Shown here in pieces: positions 35,226 to 43,354 of a DNA stretch of 64,000 nucleotides (positions are counted from its first letter, which is position 1; every line of letters begins with the position of its first letter). A program made the position numbers and the translations under genes. The notes below the pieces were generated by a model. That model worked only from the letters and a program-made list of their open reading frames with translations, ran no database searches and was not told the origin of the DNA. The stretch is taken from the NCBI RefSeq assembly GCF_040930455.2, contig NZ_CP170494.1. One strand, written 5' to 3'. This DNA comes from Neopusillimonas maritima. GTDB taxonomy: Bacteria > Pseudomonadota > Gammaproteobacteria > Burkholderiales > Burkholderiaceae_B.

Positions 35226-36220
35226 CTCCGCTCTACCCAATCTTCGCCGATCTTGCAGCACGTCCTGTTCTGGTTGTCGGCGGCGGCGCCGTTGCCGAAC
35301 GAAAAGTACGATCATTACTGAATGCCGGGGCAGAGGTACACGTGGGTGCACCGGCGCTAACTGAAACACTAGCTCGGTGGGCGGATGAAAGACGCCTAAA
35401 ACATATTGACGGCATGTTCCAGGCGCAATGGCTTGACAACATGTGGCTGGTCATCGCCGCCACCAATCATCGCGAAGTAAACGCCAAAGTGAAACAAGCC
35501 GCAGACGATCGTGGCCTGCTGAGCAATGTAGTCGATGACCCGGCGCTCTCGTCTTTTCAGGTCCCTTCTGTGGTCGACCGCGCGCCACTGACAATCGCCA
35601 TATCGTCGGCCGGAGTCGCCCCGGTACTGGCACGGCGCTTACGCGAATGCATGGAAGCAATGTTCGACCATGCGTTGGCGGATCTGGCAAAACTGGCAGG
35701 TCATTATCGGGCTGCCATTCGCCACGCATACCCAAACACAGGTGCACGACGACGCTTTTACGACTGGCTTTTTGATGGACCGATACCAATTTTGTTGCGC
35801 CAGGGGAAACACCTTGAAGCGGAGCAAGCCCTGATCTCAAACCTTGCCACCCCGGACACTTGGCCCGCCCGCGTGGTAACCTGGATCGACCCAGGGCCGG
35901 GAGACCCTGGGCTATTGACCCTAAACGGCTTGCGTGCATTAAACGAAGCGGACATCGTAGTGCATGATAGCCACATTGAAGAGCCCTTACTTTCATTGGC
36001 CCGACGCGATGCCGACCGACGCCTCATTAGCGGCGAACTGCTGCACCACACGGAAATGCTAAAAGAATATCTGCTTAAACTCTTCGAGGACTACCAACGC
36101 GTTGCCCTCGTCATATCAAACAGCGCTTTACTTCGCGTTGAACAACGCGAACTGACTGAGCAATTGAGCCATCGTGGGGTGCTAACCAACATAGTACGAG
36201 GCGTGAGCGCTCAATCGTGA
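35213..36220 (+). CDS. cysG: Sirohaem synthase CysG with a truncated, degenerate methyltransferase domain
   Basis: 335 residues, against about 460 for full CysG. Residues 1-150 form the NAD-dependent precorrin-2 dehydrogenase/ferrochelatase domain (VLVVGGGAVAERKVRSLLNAGAEV; AATNHREVNAKV; SFQVPSVVDRAPLTIAISS), followed by the dimerisation region (about 150-215). From about residue 220 a SUMT-like segment begins (PGPGDPGLLTLNGLRALNEADIVVHDS) but has lost the KGGDPFIFGRGGEE block and ends soon after a VRGVSAQS remnant of VPGITAAS. It should still oxidise precorrin-2 and insert iron, with methylation by the preceding cobA. It is the last gene of the nirB operon and converges on nasA. Confidence 0.9.
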   Translation: MPRITPLYPIFADLAARPVLVVGGGAVAERKVRSLLNAGAEVHVGAPALTETLARWADERRLKHIDGMFQAQWLDNMWLVIAATNHREVNAKVKQAADDRGLLSNVVDDPALSSFQVPSVVDRAPLTIAISSAGVAPVLARRLRECMEAMFDHALADLAKLAGHYRAAIRHAYPNTGARRRFYDWLFDGPIPILLRQGKHLEAEQALISNLATPDTWPARVVTWIDPGPGDPGLLTLNGLRALNEADIVVHDSHIEEPLLSLARRDADRRLISGELLHHTEMLKEYLLKLFEDYQRVALVISNSALLRVEQRELTEQLSHRGVLTNIVRGVSAQS

Positions 36221-36239
36221 TACACACTTTGCATTCACA

Positions 36240-39200
36240 TTAATACACATCACGAATATAACGTCGCTCACGCGTCAGACGACTCATAAATTCACCTACC
36301 TGCTCATCAGATAAACCGCCATACTGTGCAGCAATCCGTCGCAATGCAGTGTCCACGTCTTTAGCCATACGCATGGCGTCTCCACACACGTAAAATCGGG
36401 CGCCGTCCTGAAGCCATGCCCACAATTGCGCGCCCTGCTCCAACATCCGATCCTGCACATAAACTTTCTGCGACTGATCGCGCGAAAACGCTACATCCAG
36501 TCGCGTCAGAAACCCGTCTGAAGCCATTTGCCTGAACTCATTTTCGTAATAAAAGTCGGTTGCAGCATAACGCTCGCCGAAAAAAAGCCAATTCGACCCC
36601 TTACTCCCGCGGGCACGGCGTTCATGCAAAAATCCACGAAATGGCGCAATGCCCGTACCAGGACCCACCATGATAATCGGCGTATCGCCATCAACAGGCA
36701 AATGAAAATGCGCCGATTTTTGTACGAAAGAAGGTACGCTTACATCACTCGCCCGATCAGCCAGAAACGTTGACGCAACACCTTTACGCCATTTTCGGTC
36801 ATTGCGATAACGTACCGTCGAGACAGTGAGGTGAATCTCACCAGGGTGCACCAACGGACTGGACGCAATGGAATACAGTCGTGGCGTCATTGGCCTAAGC
36901 ATTGCCAACAGCCCTTCGGCATCAATCGACACAGGAAACTCATGCAACACATCAACCAGTTGACGCCCCCACAACCACTGCTTGAGCTTCTGCTTATGCT
37001 CATCAGCCAATAAATCCTTAAGCGTGCGGCTCTTGCTCATTTCAGCCACAATCTTCAAGCTATCCGGGTGCACACGGGTCATATCGAAATGCCGGGTTAA
37101 TGCGTCGGCAAGCGGCAATTCCCCAACCCCTGGCACGTTAACGGCAACATTGCCATCTAGTGAGGTTTGCTGCAACAATTCGCACACAAGTTCCGGGCAA
37201 TTACTCGGCCAAACGCCAAGCGCATCACCCGCTTCATAATCCAATGCAAGATCCTGCGTAGACAACGCCAAAAAGCGCGTGTCCTTCCCGGACCCTTCTC
37301 CATTCAGGCAAATGTTGGTTTGCAGGCTTGCAGGCGCAGGGCGCACTTTGGTAGGCTGAGAGCGGCCGGTCAGGCCACCGTTCGGAGTTTTCGCACGACG
37401 CGTATCGTCGTGCGCTTTGATGCAATCAATGGTCTGCTCAAGCCAACGATCCGACCGGCTCAAATAATCGGCATCACACTCAACACGTTCCATTAGGCGT
37501 GTCGCGCCCAGCACTTCAAACTGGGAGTCAAGATGACGGCCGTGACCACAAAACGCATCATAGAGCCGATCACCGAAGGCAAGTACGGCGTAACAAACCT
37601 CTTCCAGACGCGGTGCATCCGGAGCCTGAAGCCCCAGCCAGAAATCGCGGCCATTGTCGGGCGGCTCACCATCGCCGAAGGTACTGCTCATTAATAAAAC
37701 GTACTCCGCCTTGGTCAAATCAGCCACCGGGTAATCCGACATGCAGGCCATACGTATCTCGAATCCCGAATTCATTAATTGCGTGGCATAGCGATCTGTC
37801 AGCGACTCAACATTTCCAGTTTGAGAAGCCCACAGCAACAGCACTTTAGGACGTACCCTTACGGTGCGAGCAGCGGCCACAATTTCCGCCCCCGTATCTG
37901 AAATATGGCGGCTTTTCGTGTCGTCATCGTGCAGCGCCTCCCTGCTGCGGCTGTACAGCCCCGCCAGTAAACCATCAAGCCAGGTTCGCGTACGCTCTGA
38001 AAAGGGGGCATGGGCCGGCAACACAGGAACCGCCTCTGTTTGGGCAGACTGATCCATGCGCAACCCTCCCAAATAACCAGCCAGATAAACCTGTTCGGTT
38101 TCATTCAACTGCGGGGGCTCAGTATCAGTTACACAGACATAGGCTGCCAAAGCGTCCAAACGGGCCTGTTGATCGTCAACACGACCTTCCTGAACTTTAT
38201 TGTGCTGTGCTACACGTGAAACAGTGACCGCACTTATCTTGAAACCCGGCTGAAGAGATAGCGGATCAACCGCATCGTGAGTGAGCGCATTCACACACAG
38301 GTCTTCGCCAAACGCATCATTCCAATGCATCGGAGCAAAGCAGTTACCCGGCATGACCCGGTCTGTCACGAGCGCCGGTAACACCGCCGTACCTCGACGA
38401 GACGTTAGTTGAACACTATCCTGATCAACGACTTCCAGCGCGGCAGCATCGTCTGGATGCAACTCAAGAAACGGGCCCGGATTCATTCTGTTCAGCATGG
38501 AAACCTTACCCGTCTTGGTCAAGGTATGCCATTGATGCTGTACCCGACCCGTGTTCAACACCATAGGATAGTCGACGTCCGACAGCTCAACAGGATCCAC
38601 ATGAGGCCTGGCATAAAACATTGCCCGACCAGACACCGTTGGAAAAACAGGACCAGTTGCGGAGGAGCTCGCCGATACTGAACAAGACTGCTCTTCTTGT
38701 TGCAGATAGCGAATTGGGTAACGCGTTTGCGTTGATTGAGGAGCGCAAGGCCACTGAATCGGCGACTCACGCAACCGCGCATGGTTTACGCCCCGAATAT
38801 CATAACCAGTGACAGGGTTCGCAAACTGAGCCAACTCGGCGAACACTTCTTCCGCGCAGGCATAATCGAAATCCGCCTCATAGCCCAAGGCTTTCGCTAC
38901 TTCAGCGATCAAGCGCCAATCCGGCAATGCCTGCCCGGGCGGATCGACTGCTTGGCGCATCAATGTAAGATTACGCTCCGAGTTAACCATCACACCGTCA
39001 CCTTCGGCCCAAAGGGCCGCCGGCAACACTATGTCAGCAAACCGCGTCGTTTCGGTATCCAGGAAGGCGTCCTGAACAATCACTAACTCAGCCTTCTGGA
39101 GACCTTCAATGACGGAACGACGGTTCGCCACCGTTGCCACCGGGTTACTGCACATAATCCAACATGCCTTAATCTTTCCGATTGCCATACTGGAAAATAA

Positions 39201-40355
39201 ATCTATCGTGCCACCGCTTTCTTGCGCCGGGATCGTCCCCCTTGGGACCGCCCAGGCATCTTCAACGAAATGCCGATCAACCGCTGACAACGCCGACCGC
39301 TGGCCCGGCAGACCAGCGCCCATATACCCCATTTCGCGCCCACCCATGGCATTGGGCTGTCCCGTTAACGAAAACGGCCCACTCCCAGGTCGGCAAATCT
39401 TACCGGTAGCCAGATGCAAGTTACACAAAGCGTTGGTATTCCAAACGCCGTGTGTACTCTGGTTTAACCCCATGGTCCAGCAACTCATGAACTCATCTGC
39501 ATCGGCGATCCACTGCGCAGCCAACTCCAATTGCCTCTCGGTTAAACCAGTTAACTCGGTGACCTTTGACGGCGGATAATCAGCCAACAAATCAGACATC
39601 GCCTCCCAACCTTGAGTAAACGACTCAATGAACGCCAAATCAAGCTTGCCCCTCACTTGCAACAAATGCAGCAAGCCATTTAACAAAGCAATGTCGCTAC
39701 CGGACTTCACCTGTAAAAACAAATCTGCCTTTTCAGCAGTAGCCGTTCGGCGCGGGTCCACAACAATCAATTTTGCGCCGGCTTTAACGCGCTCCATCAT
39801 GCGTAAAAACAAAACAGGATGGCAGTCGGCCATATTTGAACCAATGACCAGGAACACGTCAGCCCGGTCAAAATCATCATATGACCCTGGGGGGCCATCG
39901 GCGCCCAATGAAAGCTTATAACCACTGGCGGCACTGGCCATGCACAAACGGGAATTGGACTCAATATGACGGGTGCGGATAAAGCCTTTAGCCAGCTTGT
40001 TGGCCAGGTATTGCGCCTCAATCGACATTTGTCCCGACACATAAAGCGACACCGCATCTGGGCCATGCGTGTCCAGCACACTGCGTAAACGGGCCGCCGT
40101 TTGCTCAATTGCCTGAGAGACTTGCAGCGGAACTGGATCGGCTTCACGCGCCTGGCGAACATAAGCACTTTCCAGGCGGGCGGAATGACGCAACACCTGA
40201 TGTGCCGTCTTTCCCTTGGTACACAAGCGCCCACGGTTGGCGGGGTGGTCAGGGTCACCTTCCAGCTTTACCACCTCGTTATCCTTAACGTGCAACACCA
40301 TGCCGCACCCAACACCACAATAAGGGCATACTGTTTTGACCTGTTTATCAATCAT
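36240..40355 (-). CDS. nasA: Assimilatory nitrate reductase fused to a CysJ-like NADPH flavoprotein
   Basis: A 1371-residue fusion. The N-terminal [4Fe-4S] site is Cys10-x2-Cys13-x3-Cys17 and Cys45 (RLCTKGK). The bis-MGD molybdenum domains follow (SRLCMASA, CWTMGLNQSTHG) and the dinucleotide-binding domain ends near residue 710 (TGRVQHQWHTLTKTGK inside it). A low-complexity linker leads to a flavodoxin domain from about residue 845 (LLLWASQTGNVESLTDRYA), then FAD- and NADPH-binding domains as in sulfite reductase alpha (RLYSIASSPL, GPGTGIAPFRGFLHERRA, YVCGDAMRMAKDV). It reduces nitrate to nitrite using NADPH directly. This fusion is known in Burkholderiales. It follows narK by 37 bases. Confidence 0.94.
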   Translation of the reverse strand: MIDKQVKTVCPYCGVGCGMVLHVKDNEVVKLEGDPDHPANRGRLCTKGKTAHQVLRHSARLESAYVRQAREADPVPLQVSQAIEQTAARLRSVLDTHGPDAVSLYVSGQMSIEAQYLANKLAKGFIRTRHIESNSRLCMASAASGYKLSLGADGPPGSYDDFDRADVFLVIGSNMADCHPVLFLRMMERVKAGAKLIVVDPRRTATAEKADLFLQVKSGSDIALLNGLLHLLQVRGKLDLAFIESFTQGWEAMSDLLADYPPSKVTELTGLTERQLELAAQWIADADEFMSCWTMGLNQSTHGVWNTNALCNLHLATGKICRPGSGPFSLTGQPNAMGGREMGYMGAGLPGQRSALSAVDRHFVEDAWAVPRGTIPAQESGGTIDLFSSMAIGKIKACWIMCSNPVATVANRRSVIEGLQKAELVIVQDAFLDTETTRFADIVLPAALWAEGDGVMVNSERNLTLMRQAVDPPGQALPDWRLIAEVAKALGYEADFDYACAEEVFAELAQFANPVTGYDIRGVNHARLRESPIQWPCAPQSTQTRYPIRYLQQEEQSCSVSASSSATGPVFPTVSGRAMFYARPHVDPVELSDVDYPMVLNTGRVQHQWHTLTKTGKVSMLNRMNPGPFLELHPDDAAALEVVDQDSVQLTSRRGTAVLPALVTDRVMPGNCFAPMHWNDAFGEDLCVNALTHDAVDPLSLQPGFKISAVTVSRVAQHNKVQEGRVDDQQARLDALAAYVCVTDTEPPQLNETEQVYLAGYLGGLRMDQSAQTEAVPVLPAHAPFSERTRTWLDGLLAGLYSRSREALHDDDTKSRHISDTGAEIVAAARTVRVRPKVLLLWASQTGNVESLTDRYATQLMNSGFEIRMACMSDYPVADLTKAEYVLLMSSTFGDGEPPDNGRDFWLGLQAPDAPRLEEVCYAVLAFGDRLYDAFCGHGRHLDSQFEVLGATRLMERVECDADYLSRSDRWLEQTIDCIKAHDDTRRAKTPNGGLTGRSQPTKVRPAPASLQTNICLNGEGSGKDTRFLALSTQDLALDYEAGDALGVWPSNCPELVCELLQQTSLDGNVAVNVPGVGELPLADALTRHFDMTRVHPDSLKIVAEMSKSRTLKDLLADEHKQKLKQWLWGRQLVDVLHEFPVSIDAEGLLAMLRPMTPRLYSIASSPLVHPGEIHLTVSTVRYRNDRKWRKGVASTFLADRASDVSVPSFVQKSAHFHLPVDGDTPIIMVGPGTGIAPFRGFLHERRARGSKGSNWLFFGERYAATDFYYENEFRQMASDGFLTRLDVAFSRDQSQKVYVQDRMLEQGAQLWAWLQDGARFYVCGDAMRMAKDVDTALRRIAAQYGGLSDEQVGEFMSRLTRERRYIRDVY

Positions 40356-40392
40356 GACGCTTCTTTATTCAAGTACATTTGCAGCAAGTGGC

Positions 40393-41712
40393 TTAAACAT
40401 CAGCGAGGGCACGAGTCGACAAAGACGTCTCATGCGTCTGCCTCTTGTGCTGAACACCAAAGCGAACGGCCAACGCACAGACGGCCGATGCCATGACAAC
40501 GAAACCAAGCAACACCAAAGTCTGCTGCGCTTCTCCCACGCCCTTCATCAGAAAAGCGGCACCCACCGCGCCTACATTACCGCCCGCCCCCACAATGCCC
40601 GCCACGCCGCCCAATGCTTTCGAATCAACAAACGGCACCAACGCGTAAGTTGCCCCACACGCCATATGCGTAAACAAACCAAACACCACCATTGCCGCCA
40701 GCGCCATGGCCACAACATCTGAATAGGCGAACCACAACAGGCCCAATCCTTCACCTAGAATCAAAGAAAACAGCAAAATGGCCCGCCATTCCAGACCTTT
40801 GCGTAAGGCAACCCGATCCGACAACCAGCCACCCAAAGCACGTGCAAACAACGCCAACAGGCCGAATACACCGGCAGCCATGCCTGCCTGACCCAGTGTT
40901 AATTGAAAACGGTCGACGTAATACAAAGCAGCCATGTTATGCATAAACACTTCAACGCCAAAGCAAGCGCCATAGGTTATGAACAGCATCCAAACCCGGT
41001 AGTTCGAGCAAGCCGCCCGAAAACTGGACCACCCGCCCCGTTTACCGGCCTCAACCAGATCACCCCGGGAACGCAACTCGGCATAATTACCCTTGGGGCA
41101 ATCTTGCGTATAGCGCCAGTACATCACCGCCATCACCAGCATAGCGACACCAGGCACCAACAACGCCAGACGCCAGGCCTGAGAGTCATCAAAGCCAAGC
41201 AACAACGCGCCCGCCAGCAAAAGGGGAACCAACGTTTGCGCAGCGCCGGCACCTGCATTGCCCCATCCCGCCGTGGTGGCATTAGCCGTACCAACCACAT
41301 TAGAGGCAAACATCACCGAGGTGTGATATTGCGTAATTACAAAACTGGCACCAACTGCGCCAATACCCAAACGGCAAATCAGAAAGGTCAGATAATCATG
41401 TGTAAATGAAACCGCGATCACCGGTATAGCCCCAAAAGCCAGCAAGCCCGAATACACGCGACGCGGCCCATAACGATCACATAAGGGGCCCACAATGAGA
41501 CGAACCATAATGGTTGCCATGACTGCTGCAATATTGATATTGGCTATCTGTGCAGGCGTTAAGCTAAATTCTTTTGCTATGAGCGGCATCAGGGGCGCGC
41601 TGGCAAACCAGGCAAAAAAACAAACAAAGAACGCCATCCAGGTCAAATGGAAAACGCGCATTTGCGCAGAACCAAGACTAAACAAGGTGATGCGAGTCGC
41701 TTTAGTAGGCAT
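40393..41712 (-). CDS. narK: Nitrate/nitrite MFS transporter (NarK/NasA type)
   Basis: A 439-residue, 12-helix NNP-family transporter. The nitrate-binding Arg is in AAVMATIMVRLIVGPLCDRYGPRR, the first nitrate signature is TAGWGNAGAGAAQTLVP and the second is ALGGVAGIVGAGGNVGAVGAAFL. It imports nitrate at the inner membrane for the fused reductase downstream. It is the first gene of the operon read from the sigma-54 promoter at 41849-41864. ATG 41712 is preferred over an in-frame TTG six bases before it. Confidence 0.92.
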   Translation of the reverse strand: MPTKATRITLFSLGSAQMRVFHLTWMAFFVCFFAWFASAPLMPLIAKEFSLTPAQIANINIAAVMATIMVRLIVGPLCDRYGPRRVYSGLLAFGAIPVIAVSFTHDYLTFLICRLGIGAVGASFVITQYHTSVMFASNVVGTANATTAGWGNAGAGAAQTLVPLLLAGALLLGFDDSQAWRLALLVPGVAMLVMAVMYWRYTQDCPKGNYAELRSRGDLVEAGKRGGWSSFRAACSNYRVWMLFITYGACFGVEVFMHNMAALYYVDRFQLTLGQAGMAAGVFGLLALFARALGGWLSDRVALRKGLEWRAILLFSLILGEGLGLLWFAYSDVVAMALAAMVVFGLFTHMACGATYALVPFVDSKALGGVAGIVGAGGNVGAVGAAFLMKGVGEAQQTLVLLGFVVMASAVCALAVRFGVQHKRQTHETSLSTRALADV

Positions 41713-41837
41713 AGTCAATCCATCAAACGAAAAAAGCCCTATTCATCTGGTGATATCACCAGATGTCTAGGGCGTCATTGTCCTGAGGACGGTCGTTAAA
41801 CCGTAAACACAAAGCGCGTCGTCATTGACGGCTCTCA
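41713..41837 (-). promoter_or_regulatory. narK leader RNA, probable NasR antitermination target
   Basis: A leader of about 125 bases between the expected sigma-54 start (41837) and the narK ATG. Before the terminator it can form ACGGT-TTAACG-ACCGT (a stem with a six-base loop, 41787-41802) and then GTCC-TCA-GGAC (41779-41789), which overlap and could be alternatives. A six-base loop hairpin next to a terminator is expected for ANTAR targets, but the diagnostic loop bases were not confirmed. Confidence 0.55.
41730..41773 (-). terminator. Leader attenuator terminator before narK, with a 20-base perfect palindrome
   Basis: Read leftwards: GCCCTA (41773-41768), then the perfect palindrome ATCTGGTGATATCACCAGAT (41745-41764), then TAGGGC (41741-41736) and six T (41735-41730). 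The paired outer and inner stems and the T-run make a strong factor-independent terminator, only 17 bases before the narK ATG. It must be overcome for narK-nasA expression. Confidence 0.88.
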
Positions 41838-41848
41838 GAACAGTTCAA

Positions 41849-41864
41849 GCAAGATGTATGCCAA
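41849..41864 (-). promoter_or_regulatory. Sigma-54 promoter of narK-nasA
   Basis: On the minus strand TTGGCATACATCTTGC fits TGGCAC-N5-TTGC with one change (T for the last C of the -24 element). The spacing is exact. The expected start is about 41837. Confidence 0.8.
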
Positions 41865-41937
41865 CTTCTTAACTAACAGAATATATAGGGAAAAACGCAG
41901 ACCGCGCCCAAAACGAGTGACGTGCCTTCAATTGGAA

Positions 41938-41954
41938 AGCACTGGTGCGGTGCA
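41938..41954. promoter_or_regulatory. NtrC-like enhancer site 1 upstream of narK
   Basis: AGCACTGGTGCGGTGCA has the core GCAC-N7-GTGC. Its centre at 41946 is about 109 bases before the predicted start, a typical NtrC position. Confidence 0.6.
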
Positions 41955-41958
41955 ACAG

Positions 41959-41975
41959 CGCACTATGCAAGTGCG
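41959..41975. promoter_or_regulatory. NtrC-like enhancer site 2 upstream of narK, overlapping an SDR gene end
   Basis: CGCACTATGCAAGTGCG has the core GCAC-N7-GTGC. Its centre at 41967 is 21 bases (two turns) from site 1. It lies across the stop codon of the SDR gene ending at 41963. Confidence 0.6.
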
Positions 41976-42787
41976 TCCGGCCCCAAGCGCACAAACCATT
42001 CGCGCGGTGAAACACCCTGGTCGGGTCCCAGCATGGAAAACCCGCCGTCAACGGGAATATCCACGCCTGTCATCCACGAAGCCTTGTCGGTGGCCAGGAA
42101 CGAAATCACATTACCCACCTCCTCACCACGACCCACTCGACCTAAAGGATGAAAACGCGCTCCCACGGCATCGGCCACCTCTATATTGCCGGCACTCATG
42201 GATTGCGTTGCGGGCGACCAGGTCCAGGCCGGAGAAACTGACAAAACACGAATTCCCTTGGGCGCCAGATCAACTGCAAAGTTACGGGTAATTTGCAACA
42301 TGGCCGCCTTGGATGCCGGGTAAATCGCACGACCCGCCGCACCGAACTTGCCGCCGGTGCTGCCCAAATTAACGACAACACTGCCTTTACCCATATGAGG
42401 CACCGCCTTCTGGGTAAAAATGGCGGCTGAAATCAAATTCACATTCAGCGTTTGAAACCACTGGTCGCGCGACGAACCCAAACCCTGGTCAACATAGCTG
42501 CAAGCGTTATTCACCAGAATATCGAGCCGCCCGAATTTTTCGGCAACAAAATCAATGCAACGGTCAATTGCTTCGTCGGACGTAACATCAGCCTCGATGA
42601 AGCAAGCACTATCACCGATACTTTGCGCCACGGCTTGCCCTGCATCGGCACCCAGGCCCACCAACACAACCTGCGCGCCGTCGCTGGCCAGCACCTTTGC
42701 AATATCACTGCCAATACCTTGAGACGCGCCGGTCACAATGGCTACTTTTCCGGCTAATGCTAATTGGGAAGCTTGCTCTTGCGCCAA
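41963..42787 (-). CDS. SDR-family cis-dihydrodiol dehydrogenase-like protein
   Basis: A 274-residue short-chain dehydrogenase with the full active site: NAD motif TGASQGIG near residue 19, NNACSY, Ser in NLGSTGG and the catalytic YPASK. It is the last gene of a leftward cluster with a two-subunit Rieske dioxygenase, in the same order as benD after benAB, so it most likely dehydrogenates the diol made by that dioxygenase. It begins 32 bases after the beta subunit gene. Substrate identity is inferred from context. Confidence 0.82.
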   Translation of the reverse strand: MAQEQASQLALAGKVAIVTGASQGIGSDIAKVLASDGAQVVLVGLGADAGQAVAQSIGDSACFIEADVTSDEAIDRCIDFVAEKFGRLDILVNNACSYVDQGLGSSRDQWFQTLNVNLISAAIFTQKAVPHMGKGSVVVNLGSTGGKFGAAGRAIYPASKAAMLQITRNFAVDLAPKGIRVLSVSPAWTWSPATQSMSAGNIEVADAVGARFHPLGRVGRGEEVGNVISFLATDKASWMTGVDIPVDGGFSMLGPDQGVSPREWFVRLGPDALA

Positions 42788-42819
42788 TGCGCTCTCCTTT
42801 AGGCCACCAAAGCCAAACT

Positions 42820-43353
42820 TTAGATATGCATGTCCAGCATACCGAACACACCTTCACAGTTTGTGAGGTTGACCCGTTTCAAATGGATGGCCCACCCGCC
42901 CGAATCTGTGGCGGCCAATTTATGATAAACCGTTGCGCCTAATTGACGCGCCTCCAAACGATATTCGGTGAGCTGCAAGCTGGAGCGCACAATAATATGG
43001 CCGGCGGCGTCGGTGCCGTCGATCATGACATTACCCACCAGGCGGCTGCCGTACGTTGGGGGGTGCTGCGACCAATTACGCTCGTGGTTCACACGACGCA
43101 CCCGAACCTCGCGCAACATCGCGTCTTCCCAAAACAAGGAAACATGATCAAACGGGCTTTCCTGGCCTTGTTTGCGCGGTACCCAATAGCGCCCTTCAGG
43201 CGTCCAGAGCTTCAGCCATTCGTCTAGCTTGCGATCGTCAAGCAAGCGGGCCTCGTGATAGAGATACTGCTGAATACTGTGATAAGTTTCCAGCGACGGC
43301 GAAATAGTGGCAACGGGCTCAACGGAAAAATCGAAAGTACGATCAAGCAGCAT
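42820..43353 (-). CDS. Ring-hydroxylating dioxygenase beta subunit
   Basis: A 177-residue small subunit of the SnoaL/NTF2-like fold (LYHEARLLDDRKLDEWLKLWTPEGRYWVP; VRRVNHERNW; STLQ-like RSSLQLTEYR). It stabilises the alpha3-beta3 oxygenase. ATG 43353 has GGAG eight bases upstream and lies one base after the alpha stop. The open frame upstream (to 43491) lies inside the alpha gene and is not used. Confidence 0.87.
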   Translation of the reverse strand: MLLDRTFDFSVEPVATISPSLETYHSIQQYLYHEARLLDDRKLDEWLKLWTPEGRYWVPRKQGQESPFDHVSLFWEDAMLREVRVRRVNHERNWSQHPPTYGSRLVGNVMIDGTDAAGHIIVRSSLQLTEYRLEARQLGATVYHKLAATDSGGWAIHLKRVNLTNCEGVFGMLDMHI

Positions 43354-43354
43354 T

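Noticed and set aside
35451..35996. 181-codon minus-strand frame under cysG
   Set aside because: Arg/Leu-rich shadow of a clear siroheme synthase gene.
41713..41962. A small gene in the narK upstream gap
   Set aside because: Short frames here (such as 41854-42291 on plus) are basic, cross into the antisense of the SDR gene and carry no ribosome site; the gap is explained by promoter, leader and enhancer sites.
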